Below, one piece after another: positions 8,655-18,872 of a DNA stretch of 64,000 bases. The stretch comes from Neodontobutis hainanensis (taxonomy: Eukaryota; Chordata; Actinopteri; Gobiiformes; Odontobutidae). The position numbers and the translations under genes were made by a program. The stretch lies in contig JALDNG010000048.1 in assembly GCA_024349245.1 (NCBI GenBank), forward strand, positions 1,879,501-1,943,500. The letters run 5' to 3'. The notes below the pieces were generated by a model that was given only the letters and a program-made list of their open reading frames with translations, made no database searches and was not told the origin of the DNA. Positions within the stretch are counted from its first letter, which is position 1. Each line of letters starts with the position of its first letter.

Positions 8655-10574
8655 TTAAGAGGAGTGGTTAAAGAGTCTCTGGAACCACCAGGTACCAGAC
8701 GAGCGCAGTTGGCGCTCTTTCTCTTTGTCCTGCAGCATCAGTCTGTGCTCTTCCTCTTTCATTTGGTGCTCTTCCTCTTTGTTCTGCAGCTGGAGTTTGA
8801 ACTGTTCTTCTTTGTCCCGCAACTGGAGTCTGAACTGCTCTTCTTTGTCCCGCAGCTGGAGTCTCAACTGCTTTTTATTGTCCATCAGCTGGAGTTTGAA
8901 CTGGTCGTCTTTGTCCATCAGCTGGAGTTTGAACTGGTCGTCTTTGTCCTTCAGCTGGAGTTTGAACTGGTGCTCTTTGTTTTGCAGCTGGACTCTGAAT
9001 TGGTCCTCTTTGTCCCACAGCTGGAGTCTGAACTGCTCTTCATTGTCCATCAGCTGGAGCTTGAACTGGTCGTCTTTGTCCTTCAGCTGGAGTTTGAACT
9101 GCTCTTCGTTGTCCATCAGCTGGAGTTTGAACTGGTCGTCTTGCTGGACTCTGAACTGGTCTACTTTGTCCCACAGCTGGAGTCTGAACTGCTCCTCGTT
9201 GTCCAGCAGCTGGAGTCTGAACTGCTCTTCTTTGTTCTGCAGCTGGAGTCTGAACTGCTTTTTATTGTCCATCAGCTGGAGTTTGAACTGGTCGTCTTTT
9301 TCCTTCAGCTGGAGTCTGAACTGGTGCTCTTTGTTTTGCAGCTGGACTCTGAATTGGTCCTCTTTGTCCCACAGCTGGAGTCTGAACTGCTCTTCATTGT
9401 CCATCAGCTGGAGTTTGAACTGGTCGTCTTTGTCCTTCAGCTGGAGTTTGAACTGCTCTTCGTTGTCCATCAGCTGGAGTTTGAACTGGTCGTCTTTGTC
9501 CTTCAGCTGGAGTTTGAACTGCTCTTCGTTGTCCATCAGCTGGAGTTTGAACTGGTCGTCTTTGTCCATCAGCTGGAGTTTGAACTGGTCGTCTTTGTTT
9601 TGCAGCTGGACTCTGAACTGGTCTACTTTGTCCCACAGCTGGAGTCTGAACTGCTCTTCATTGTCCAGCAGCTGGAGTCTGAACTGCTCTTCTTTGTCCC
9701 GCAGCTGGAGTCTGAACTGCTCTTCTTTGTCCCGCAGCTGGAGTCTGAACTGCTCTTCTTTGTCCCGCAGCTGGAGTCTGAACTGCTTTTTATTGTCCAT
9801 CAGCTGGAGTTTGAACTGGTCGTCTTTGTCCTTCAGCTGGAGTTTGAACTGGTGCTCTTTGTTTTGCAGCTGGACTCTGAATTGGTCCTCTTTGTCCCAC
9901 AGCTGGAGTCTGAACTGCTCTTCATTGTCCATCAGCTGGAGTTTGAACTGGTCGTCTTTGTCCTTCAGCTGGAGTTTGAACTGCTCTTCGTTGTCCATCA
10001 GCTGGAGTTTGAACTGGTCGTCTTGCTGGACTCTGAACTGGTCTACTTTGTCCCACAGCTGGAGTCTGAACTGCTCCTCGTTGTCCAGCAGCTGGAGTTT
10101 GAACTGGTCCCCTTTGTCCTCCATCAGCAGTTGATGCGTCTGCCGCTCCTTCTCCAGTTGGGACTTGACCTTTGCAAGCTCCTTCTGAAGGTTCTCCTCT
10201 CTGTCTTTTGCCGCCAGTGCTTGGGTTCCCATCTCCAGCTTCAGAAATACCAAGTTCATACCACGTTCCTCTTCAGCTGCCTGCCTCAGGCGGTTTTCAG
10301 TGCTAACCTCCGATTTCAGCTGGTCAACCAAACTTTGGAGGTCCTTCTTTTCCTCCTCTTCTTTCATCAGCTTCTCCTGGAGCTCGGTGATAAGGCTTTT
10401 CTGTAGCTGTAGCTCATTTTGTGCCAACAGAGTGGCTGCCTCCATGTCTTTAGGCTGGACTCTAAGGTTTTTTGTCTCCTCAGAATCAACAGCTTCTAGT
10501 GTTGTGAAGTCGATGTGAATGTTTTCATAAAACATCCTGTCGTCTTCTTCCGTGTATTCGTCCCAGGGCTTCAT
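8655..10574 (-). CDS. Intronless hendecad-repeat coiled-coil protein, 639 aa (unit 1)
   Basis: I do not recognise a named orthologue. An acidic N-terminus (MKPWDEYTEEDDRMFYENI, then HIDFTTLEAVDSEE) leads into a charged helical region rich in Glu, Lys, Gln and Leu (about residues 40-155). About 41 repeats of 11 residues follow (about 156-600), with core DKxxQFKLQLx, DNEEQFRLQLW or NKEHQFKLQLK. The tail is EEEHQMKEEEHRLMLQDKEK, ending in WFQRLFNHSS. There is no signal peptide or membrane segment. An 11-residue period with Phe, Leu and Leu at fixed places predicts a long, nearly straight or right-handed coiled-coil rod. The single frame is open from an ATG at 10574, with a CRE/TATA-like promoter about 100 bases upstream and a poly(A) signal downstream. 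It may be a structural, trichohyalin- or golgin-like protein; function is unknown. Confidence 0.75.
   Translation of the reverse strand: MKPWDEYTEEDDRMFYENIHIDFTTLEAVDSEETKNLRVQPKDMEAATLLAQNELQLQKSLITELQEKLMKEEEEKKDLQSLVDQLKSEVSTENRLRQAAEEERGMNLVFLKLEMGTQALAAKDREENLQKELAKVKSQLEKERQTHQLLMEDKGDQFKLQLLDNEEQFRLQLWDKVDQFRVQQDDQFKLQLMDNEEQFKLQLKDKDDQFKLQLMDNEEQFRLQLWDKEDQFRVQLQNKEHQFKLQLKDKDDQFKLQLMDNKKQFRLQLRDKEEQFRLQLRDKEEQFRLQLRDKEEQFRLQLLDNEEQFRLQLWDKVDQFRVQLQNKDDQFKLQLMDKDDQFKLQLMDNEEQFKLQLKDKDDQFKLQLMDNEEQFKLQLKDKDDQFKLQLMDNEEQFRLQLWDKEDQFRVQLQNKEHQFRLQLKEKDDQFKLQLMDNKKQFRLQLQNKEEQFRLQLLDNEEQFRLQLWDKVDQFRVQQDDQFKLQLMDNEEQFKLQLKDKDDQFKLQLMDNEEQFRLQLWDKEDQFRVQLQNKEHQFKLQLKDKDDQFKLQLMDKDDQFKLQLMDNKKQLRLQLRDKEEQFRLQLRDKEEQFKLQLQNKEEEHQMKEEEHRLMLQDKEKERQLRSSGTWWFQRLFNHSS
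8786..10112 (-). repeat. 33-bp coding minisatellite, about 41 units
   Basis: Tandem 33-bp units, read on the plus strand as variants of CAGCTGGAGTTTGAACTG plus 15 bases, encode the 11-residue repeats. A higher-order block of about nine units (repeats 2-10) recurs as repeats 29-37. Two units are 9 bases short at the same variant junction (RVQ directly followed by QDDQ). The unit length is a multiple of three with no stops, so all frames on both strands stay open. The long plus-strand frames here are therefore by-products. Confidence 0.93.
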
Positions 10575-10676
10575 TTTGTGATTGGTTTGAGCTGCTCAGT
10601 TTCGTGTGTCTGTCTCAGTCAACAGTTGAAAAGTTCTGGTAAAAACTCTGTGACTGGCTTCACAAGGTTCAAGGTT

Positions 10677-10689
10677 CTATATGACATCA
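10677..10689 (-). promoter_or_regulatory. CRE-like site overlapping a TATA-like box, coiled-coil gene (unit 1)
   Basis: The minus strand reads TGATGTCATATAG, a CRE/ATF-like TGATGTCA running directly into ATATAG, about 103 bases upstream of the ATG. It is identical in units 2 and 3. An inverted TTCTAGAA (heat-shock-element-like) lies about 10 bases further upstream. This is motif evidence only. Confidence 0.35.
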
Positions 10690-10898
10690 CACCTTCTAGA
10701 ATTGAGATGTTCCCATGGTTATATTTCTGTGTGTATTTTTGAATGGATTTATGTTGTTAATACTGTTACTATTGCTAATAATATGTCAAGATCTCCTGCC
10801 AAGACAAAATAAATTGTGTAATGACTTGTCTTATGACTTATATATTATACTCCTATTATAATATAATATTATACGCATATGTGTGCTCTATTGTTGAT

Positions 10899-11639
10899 TG
10901 TGGTGAAGGGTAGCATTGAGTTGCTAAAATGGCTGAAGAAGAGAGTCTCAGAGGCCAAGTCAAATCAAAAGGTGGCTTTTATTTACAGTGTACCCCACCT
11001 TCTATACAAACATCCGCAGCAACCCTTGCATTCTCTCCCCACAAACAGACCCCCTCCATGAGACACACACCTGCTTCTTATACTAGGCCAATTGGATTGG
11101 CCTATCCCACTTAGCTGGAATCCTCAAACCAATATATAATCCACTCCCCAACATCCTAAACATTACAATCACTGTACCAACATTAAACAAATAAAGACAT
11201 TGTCAAGACACAATTAATTTTATAACAGGTAACCCAGGAATATAAGATCTTCCTCAAGAAACCCCCTCTCCACTTAGTAGCTTCTGATGATGTCATAAGT
11301 GACATCATCAGCTCCAGGCATGGCCAGGAAGTATTTGGGCCATCCCTTCTCTCCATTTCCAGACCCTGTATGGACCAGATCAACATACTGAAACTCCCAC
11401 TAACACAAAATAAACTGTATAACTAACTACTACTTATGTGTGGTTTAATTAACTATAATGCATGAATTGTTTAATTGAAATAAATTAATGAACTACTAAG
11501 GCTAACACAAACAAAACCCGGGATATGTGAGTGCAGTCTACCAGTAGCCCTTGAGATTGTATAGTATGTGGAAATTTAAATGTATGATGTGTGCAATCAA
11601 TTTAAGGGACGAGTAGAGGCTAGCAGCTCACTTCGTCAC
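10899..11639 (-). repeat. 3' LTR of Gmr1-like element (unit 1)
   Basis: It starts TGTGGTGAAGGG at 10899 and ends at CTTCGTCAC. The adjacent internal CTCCCCCTTAC (G-rich on the minus strand) is the polypurine tract. Compared with the 5' LTR it carries CAAAAGG in place of CAAAAAGG and TGTACCCC in place of TGTAACCC, markers shared with the corresponding LTR in unit 2. Confidence 0.92.
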
Positions 11640-14600
11640 CTCCCCCTTACAAAAGTCACTGCTCATAGGAGCGAGACAGAAAATCAGCCACCACATTTTT
11701 AGGTCCAGGCCGGTACGAATCCTGAAACAAAAGGGCTGCAAAGACAAATACCATCGGGTTATTCTTGCATTACTGTCCCTCATTTTATTCATCCACTGTA
11801 ACGCACGATGGTCCGATTCCAGAATGAACTCCTCTCCCATCAGATAATATTTCAATGTGTCCAGAGCCCATTTTACGGCTAAGGCCTCCTTCTCCACAGT
11901 CGAATACCTTGTTTCCCTAGGAAAAAGCTTACGGCTTATGTACTGCACTGGTCTTTGGTCTTCTCCTTCACCCTGTAGCAGCTCACAGCTCCCAGACCTA
12001 CTCCAGATGCATCCGTCTGCACAATAAAAGGACGTGAGAAATCTGGACATTGCAGCACAGGTTCATTACACAAACAGTCTTTCAGATCATTAAATGCAGC
12101 TTCACAGATTGGATTCCATTTTATTTTGTTAGGGCTAGATTTCCGAGTCAAATCACTGAGAACAGCTGATCTAGTAGAAAAATTGGGGATAAAACGGCGA
12201 TACCAGCCGGCTAAACCAAGGAAGGATCTAACCTTCCGCTTGGTTGTTGGAGGTGGATAAGCCAAAAGTGCTGCAATTTTACTCACTTGAGGGCGGATAA
12301 CACCACCCCCGATAATGTAACCCAAATACTCCACCTCAGTCTTTGCCACATGGCACTTCCGGGCATTCATCACCAGACCAGCTTTGTGAATTCTGTTGAA
12401 AACATCATTCAAGTGTTTAACATGGTCCTCCCAGCTTTCACTAAACACCACAATGTCATCAATGTAGGCTGCAGTGTAACCGTCCGCTCCTCGCAGAACC
12501 TCGTCCACTAGTCGCTGGAACGTAGCGGGCGCTCCGTGGAGTCCAAAGGCATGGTCCTGAAACAATACAGCCCACTGGGAACTCTGAAGGCTGTTAAATC
12601 TTTACTCGTTTCAGATAATGGGACCTGCCAATAGCCTTTACATAAATCAAGAGTAGTGAGAAATTTAGCATTACCCAAACGCTCAATCAACTCCTCTACT
12701 CTAGGCATTGGATAAGCATCAAAACCAGATACGGCATTCAACTTTGAAAAATTAATACAAAATCTCTGCCTTGGGTCATTCTTCTTTGGAACTAAAACAA
12801 CAGGACTGCACCACTCACTTTTTGATGGCTCGATGACTCCCATAGCCAGCATGTCCTCAACCTCCTGCTTCACAGCAGGCAACAGCTTAGCTGGAATCCT
12901 GGAGGTTACATCTCTGATGGGTTGCTGGTTCGGGTCCCGCAGCCGGATATCATGTTGAATGAGATCCGTGCAGCCGGGTTTAGAGCTGAACAAAGCTGGA
13001 TCCATTATGTGTTGTAGCGCCTCCTGGCGGTCTGAAGACAGATGACCGAGGTCTGGAATTGACCGCTCCTCCTTAGATGAAGGGAAATACAGTTCCTGGC
13101 ATTCCTCCTCTTCAGCCACAGCCCGAGCCCATAGCTGCATTGAAGACGCTCTGTCGTTCCATTCCTTCAGAAGGTTGATATGAAAGATCTGATGTTTTTT
13201 CCGCTTGTCTGGCATGTAGATTTCATAAGTAACTGGGCCCATTTTCCTGGTAATTTCAAAAGGACCCTGCCACTTGGTCAATAGTGCACTGTCCGAGGTG
13301 GGCAGTAAAAGCAACACTTTTTGTCCCTCTTGGAAAGAGCGTCTGCGTGCGGCTTTGTCGTAGTTCAACTTTTGTTTGTTCTGGGCCTGACCCAAGTGAC
13401 TATTTGCCAACTGCTGAAACTGTTCTAATTTGTCTCTCATCTTTAAAACATAGGACAAAACACTACATGGTCCTTCAGGGTTAGGAGCCTCCCAAGCTTC
13501 CTTAAGCACATCTAGAGGACCACCACATGACCATAGAGTAGCTGGAAAGGAAAAACCCGTAGAGGCCTGTGGCACCTCCCTATAAGCAAATAGCAAAAGG
13601 GAAGCCATTGGTCCCAGTCAGCCCCCGAGTCCTCAACAAACTTTCTTAACATGGACTTTAATGTCTTATTAAAGCGCTCCACCAGTCCGTCCGTTTGTGG
13701 GTGATAGGGAGTAGTTTTGACCCCTTTAATCCCCAATAGTTTGTACACCTCTCTGAGCAGTTTAGAGGTAAAGTTTGTCCCTTGATCTGTTATTATTTCC
13801 CTGGGAATGCCCACTCTGGAAAACGTCTGAATGAGGCAATTTGCAATCTGACGAGCCTTAATTTTCCGGAGAGGAAAAGCTTCAGGATATTTAGTGGCAT
13901 AGTCACAAATCACCAAAATATATTTGTGACCCGCACTGCTTTTCTCAAGTGGTCCCACAATATCCATCGCAATTCGCGAGAAAGGAATGTCTATAATTGG
14001 CATTGAAATAAGAGGCACCCGATCCGACCTCTTACTAGGAGCAGTTAATTGGCACTGAGAACAGGATTTACAATACTGGATTGTGTCAGAAAATTGTAAT
14101 GGCCAGAAAAACGGGGTGCCATTCTAGAAAATGTCTTAAAATGGCCCAAATGTCCTGCCCATGGTACCGAATGAGCCAGATTTAACACTGTTGGCCTTAA
14201 GCCCTTTGGAACTACCAACTGATCCCCAACTTTGCTGCATCTGTACAGCTGTTTATCTTTAACAATAAACACTTCTCTCACTCTATCTGTGACTTGCGTG
14301 TCACTTGGAACACATTTAGCAAATAAGGGAGCCAACGAGGGTCCTCAGACTGCAGTTTAGCTAGATCACCGGGAATGAATGTTAGTTCTTCAGAGAGTGG
14401 GGCTGGAACGGACTCAACCATTTTTGTACCCTTTACTTTTTCGCGCCTCTTCTGACCTTTACTCTTCTTTGAACCTTTCCTCCCACTCTCACTTTCTGGC
14501 ACCTCACAATTTACAAAAGGCAAATCCCATTCATACTCGGACTCAGCCCCGCCCTCTGCTTGTGACTGGACCTGGTTAAAATGGCCATACTCTCCACTGG

Positions 14601-14997
14601 CAGATTATTGTCTTTATCAGTGCACTGAGCGATTAGCTCGTAGAATAGGCAAGTCCCACCCCAATATCACCTGATAGGGAAGTTTGGACATCACCCCACA
14701 GCGAGTAAAAATTGCTGACCTTCAACTTGGATGTTAACATTAGCAACAGGATAGTCCACATTGTCCCCATGAACACACCACACTTTCACCTTCCCCAAAA
14801 GTGACATCTCTGGGCAGACAGTCTTCTCTAATGAGGGTGCGGCTACTCCCCGAGTCTAAAAGGGCAACATGTGGTTTGTTATCAATGATAACACAGATAG
14901 TTCTTTCTTCATCAATAATTGGTGGTACCCCTTCTAAGACACCTTTAGGTTGCGGGCCAAACACAGGTAGGTTTTGCTGACCTGCTGCTCTGGGCAC
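11640..14997 (-). pseudogene. Gmr1-like pol: protease, integrase, RT, RNase H (unit 1)
   Basis: Reading down the minus strand, an aspartic protease with LLDSGSSRTLI lies at about 14860. A basic linker (KKSKGQKRREKVK) is at about 14440. The integrase zinc-binding HHCC region is near 14170-14060. The DDE core has MDIVGPLEK, ITDQGTNFTS and GLVERFNKT (about 13975-13670). An integrase C-terminal region (KWQGPFEITRKMGPVTYEI) reads directly into the RT in the frame 13608-12508. The RT has PVVLVPKKN, TLDLCKGYWQVPL and AAYIDDIVVF. The RNase H with EKEALAVKWAL and FILESDHRAL ends near 11640. Frameshifts interrupt the protease, integrase and RT/RNase H junctions. The integrase-before-RT order is the notable point. 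Confidence 0.88.
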
Positions 14998-15055
14998 TCT
15001 GCTCTAATGTGACCAGTCCGACCACATGAGTGACATATTACCGGGCCTTTGTGCT

Positions 15056-16047
15056 TTAAATCTCTGAACCTAAGGCCAGTGTCATTTGTGAATTGAGGTC
15101 TAGGGACTTTATTATGGTACCCACGCCCACCCCAGGTTTACTCACTGAAGGAGGAGTTGAAATAGTCTTAAAGGAGCCAGAGCCTTTAAAGGGCCGCCGT
15201 GCTGACAAAAAAACTACTGCCAACTCTGCAGCTTCTCTTGATGTTACTGGGTTGCGCTCCTTAATCCAGGTGCGTAGGTCTGTGTTTAACACTCGCAAAA
15301 ATTGCTCCAGTACAATAGCATCGCCGATCTGCTCCCTTGATTTCTCCCGCGGCATCATCCACTTGTCATATAGATCCCTCAGCCGAGATTGCAGCCCTGG
15401 GCGTCTCCTCATCCTTCACGCCTGTGGACCGGAACCGCATCCTGTAGGTCTCTGCACTTATTTCAAACTTCTCCAGCACTGCCCTCTTTACTTTGTCATA
15501 ATCTATTGTTTCATTGATGTCCATAGCCACATATGCAGCTCTTGCCTTGCCATTTAAGAGTGGGGCCAAGTGCAAAGCCCACTCGTCACGTGGCCACTGG
15601 CAGGCTGTGGCAATCCTCTCAAATGTCGTCAAATAATGTTCAATATCTTCATCTTCATGATATGGCTGCATTTTGGACCTTTCCGCTGTGAAATCTCACC
15701 ATACTGGCGCTGCGAGCAGGCGACAGAGAGCCCTCTGCAGGAGCTGCTACTGCACCTTCCATCACATACTGATGGTCCGACTGCTCCGCTTTCACTTCCT
15801 GTTGAAGCTGGTTCACCTGGCGCTCCATGGACTGCCACCGGTTCTCCTGCTGCAACCTGTCCTGCTCCCATTTAGCATCATGCTCATTCTGCTTCCTCAC
15901 GACGCCCCGTAGCAGGTTTGCTATCTCTGCCAGGTTAGGAGTGAGCTCTGTGGATGGCTCTGCCACAGCTCCCTCCTGGACCTCTTCTTCCATTCCTTCC
16001 TCTGCTACCTCCCTCACTTGGAACTTAGGGCCTCGTTTTGGACCCAT
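15056..16047 (-). pseudogene. Gmr1-like gag with SCAN-like capsid domain (unit 1)
   Basis: The ATG at 16047 lies 35 bases inside the 5' LTR/PBS. The N-terminus is acidic with a Gln-rich coiled coil (residues about 20-95). The capsid part starts at YHEDEDIEHYLTTFERIA, with WPRDEWALHLAPLLNGKA. A segment then reads YRMRFRS, LRDLYDKWMMP, VLEQFLRVLNTDLRTWIKE and TSREAAELAVVF, which has the spacing and key residues of a vertebrate SCAN domain. Frame changes near 15665 and 15400 break the ORF. A CCHC knuckle (CHSCGRTGHIRAEC) follows near 15030. Gag would form the particle and bind RNA. Confidence 0.82.
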
Positions 16048-16061
16048 TCTCCTTCACTGGG

Positions 16062-16079
16062 ATCCCACTTCTGGCACCA
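16062..16079 (-). promoter_or_regulatory. Primer binding site, tRNA-Leu type (unit 1)
   Basis: The plus strand reads ATCCCACTTCTGGCACCA, which looks like the 3' end of a vertebrate tRNA-Leu including CCA, with one mismatch to the common form. The element's minus-strand RNA is therefore complementary to that tRNA, two bases inside the LTR. The tRNA assignment is from memory of the tRNA-Leu acceptor stem. Confidence 0.6.
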
Positions 16080-16081
16080 TT

Positions 16082-16823
16082 TGTGGTGAAGGGTAGCATT
16101 GAGTTGCTAAAATGGCTGAAGAAGAGAGTCTCAGAGGCCAAGTCAAATCAAAAAGGTGGCTTTTATTTACAGTGTAACCCACCTTCTATACAAACATCCG
16201 CAGCAACCCTTGCATTCTCTCCCCACAAACAGACCCCCTCCATGAGACACACACCTGCTTCTTATACTAGGCCAATTGGATTGGCCTATCCCACTTAGCT
16301 GGAATCCTCAAACCAATATATACTCCACTCCCCAACATCCTAAACATTACAATCACTGTACCAACATTAAACAAATAAAGACATTGTCAAGACACAATTA
16401 ATTTTATAACAGGTAACCCAGGAATATAAGATCTTCCTCAAGAAACCCCTCTCCACTTAGTAGCTTCTGATGATGTCATAAGTGACATCATCAGCTCCAG
16501 GCATGGCCAGGAAGTATTTGGGCCATCCCTTCTCTCCATTTCCAGACCCTGTATGGACCAGATCAACATACTGAAACTCCCACTAACACAAAATAAACTG
16601 TATAACTAACTACTACTTATGTGTGGTTTAATTAACTATAATGCATGAATTGTTTAATTGAAATAAATTAATGAACTACTAAGGCTAACACAAACAAAAC
16701 CCGGGATATGTGAGTGCAGTCTACCAGTAGCCCTTGAGATTGTATAGTATGTGGAAATTTAAATGTATGATGTGTGCAATCAATTTAAGGGACGAGTAGA
16801 GGCTAGCAGCTCACTTCGTCACA
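16082..16823 (-). repeat. 5' LTR of Gmr1-like element (unit 1)
   Basis: It is 742 bp with TG...CA ends and differs from the 3' LTR by only a few substitutions and indels. The primer binding site follows directly on the inner side. Confidence 0.92.
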
Positions 16824-16828
16824 TTGAT

Positions 16829-18525
16829 ATTGTGAGAAGACAAGAAGGTTTACATCTTTAATGCAATGGCCTTTAGACTATCTGCACTTCGTCCCTAAAA
16901 TAGCCAACATTTTATTTGTTTCACTAATGAAACAATGTAAAAAAAAAAACATTAACAAATATACAGTATATTAACACATATGAAAGCAGGGCCTTTTGAT
17001 CCCTTAGTTGTATTAAACAGTAGCACAGTGGTATAAACAGCACATTACACATTCAATTGAACGTCTGTAAACAGACCCTTCAAGCATGACAAAATATAGT
17101 TTTAATTTAAATTGATATACTTGATTAACTTTTGACACTGCTGATCTTTTACTATACTTTTAACTTTCTCTACATGTTTGACAGACAGAAACAAACAACC
17201 AGTTGTTGTCAGGCAGAGTTGAACTTGGTCTGAGCAAGTTCAGAAAACTTCTAGAGCTTGTTATGTAAGGTTGTTTAAGGAATACTTCCAAAAAATGGAA
17301 AAACATGGTTGGTATCTGCTTGAAGGAAGGTTACTTGCTTTTTTATGTTATGGCAGCAATTGGACTTTACAGTGTTAGTGCAGTGTTTCTCTGTGGAGAG
17401 TACTTTTTAGAGCTGGAGTTCTGTCCTTAAAGGTAAATAGTTTTGTAGGATTTTAAACAAGTGTTGCACATGCTCCCTGTTATGTTTCCCTATGTTTTAT
17501 GTGCTAATCTAATGTACTAAAGTAAAAAAGGACATGACGACATAATCTGATATCAAAAGGTCCTCCACATGCATATAGAGGTTTTTGATGAAAATGATGA
17601 AATAGACGAGGAGGATAAGCAGATATAGCCATCACAAATAGGGCTTCTTTATGGACTTTGTGGAGTTAAGTAAGTATAGACCACATGAAGGATTCAGAGC
17701 ACCAAAATGCCAGATCAGTTGGGCAAGATGAGTAGAAAATGGATCATGCAGATAGAAGCTTAGTAAAGCATTGCAGGAACACCTGGAGAACACATACAAT
17801 TAGGCTGCGAGTGTATTTAGCATGTCTTAAAGGTGAACAGCAGCTGAAATAATGTTTTGACCACATGGCTTTTTATTAGGACTGAGGAGTATGAATTGCA
17901 GGGAAAGAAAAAGAGAAAGCATCAACACAAGAAGTGTGGGAAAATTAAAGTCAAAATAAAATGCTGAAAATCTGAGTATTACAGCAGTGATGACATCATG
18001 CTGTGTGAGGGTTTTAGTTGCAAAGATGGATTGGTAATTGGTTTGGCTTGCTAGGTGTGCTCGAGTAATTTGAGCATCAAAGAGAAGCCATAGCTGGAGC
18101 ATAGATCAACTATAGATTTCCTAGAGCGAATATATGGTTAACTTGTGCAAATTGAGTGTGAAGGTCTGTATGTTTGTTCATTTCATGGTGTGTGTGTGAC
18201 CATGACCTTTGTTATGCAAGTAGGGGTTTTAGACTTGCTGAGGTTCCTGACATCATTATTGCTTTATTACCTGCATGAACTGTTAGGAACTGCAGTTCCC
18301 ATGAACATGTATACACTCTGTTGATGCATCTAAACTACAATACATACAAGTTTTTCCTACACTTTGTACGACAGCATTAATATTTGCCAAGGATTAACAA
18401 ATAATAGACATGGTTTTATTTTTTTATGTCAAAGATAGATGAGTTAGACCTATATTGGTTTAAGTGGTTTAATTCAGATAACAACAGCTGTTAATTACCT
18501 AAAACATTGACCCTTTATATAATTC
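16829..18525. other. Unassigned spacer between Gmr1 and the second DIRS (unit 1)
   Basis: About 1.7 kb, AT-rich, no supported gene. A 91-codon minus-strand frame at 17827-18102 lacks any recognisable feature. The same spacer is in unit 2 (36509-38200) and, with two deletions, in unit 3 (48994-49651). Confidence 0.6.
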
Positions 18526-18872
18526 TTGTTCCCTATCAAAAGCTACACTCGATGCCGTAGCATACGCTATGGGGAAACATTCTTTGTGTGACCGGTTGTG
18601 AAGCACGTGTGTCAAACACGCCAAGAATTGGCTTATAATACCTCTGTTGGTGACGCAGCTCATCAGCGGCAGCTGTGTGATTGCGCGCACCTGAACAGAG
18701 GGTATAAGAACGCATGACGCGGAAGCATCTTCAGGTTTCTTTGTCTTCAGATCGCATTGTGTGAAGTGTGAGCAAACCTACTCTCTGTGCCAGTACGAAA
18801 TAAAGAGGATTGAATAAGATAATCCCTTTCTAAAGCAAAGCAAAGCAGTACATTTAAATTAAATAAAGTATC

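Larger units (their letters stand above)
10899..16823 (-). mobile_element. Gmr1-like Ty3/Gypsy retrotransposon (unit 1)
   Basis: Two nearly identical LTRs (10899-11639 and 16082-16823) enclose gag and pol on the minus strand. They are flanked by an exact 5-bp target duplication, TTGAT (10894-10898 and 16824-16828). Unit 3 preserves the empty site. The domain order in element sense is gag (SCAN-like), CCHC, protease, integrase, RT, RNase H. Integrase upstream of RT is diagnostic of the Gmr1 group and opposite to ordinary Ty3/Gypsy. LTR divergence is only a handful of bases, so the insertion is young. Several frameshifts interrupt gag and pol. Confidence 0.93.

Noticed and set aside
8786..10112. 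CRISPR-like array of regular repeats
   Set aside because: Contiguous coding minisatellite with no unique spacers in a eukaryotic context.
8725..10134. A plus-strand Ser/Trp/Leu repeat protein over the minisatellite
   Set aside because: By-product of 33-bp units without stops. The minus frame has a non-repeat N-terminus, promoter-like motifs and coherent composition.
17827..18102. A 91-codon minus-strand frame in the spacer
   Set aside because: No start context, domain or promoter. It is conserved in unit 2 only because the whole spacer is duplicated.
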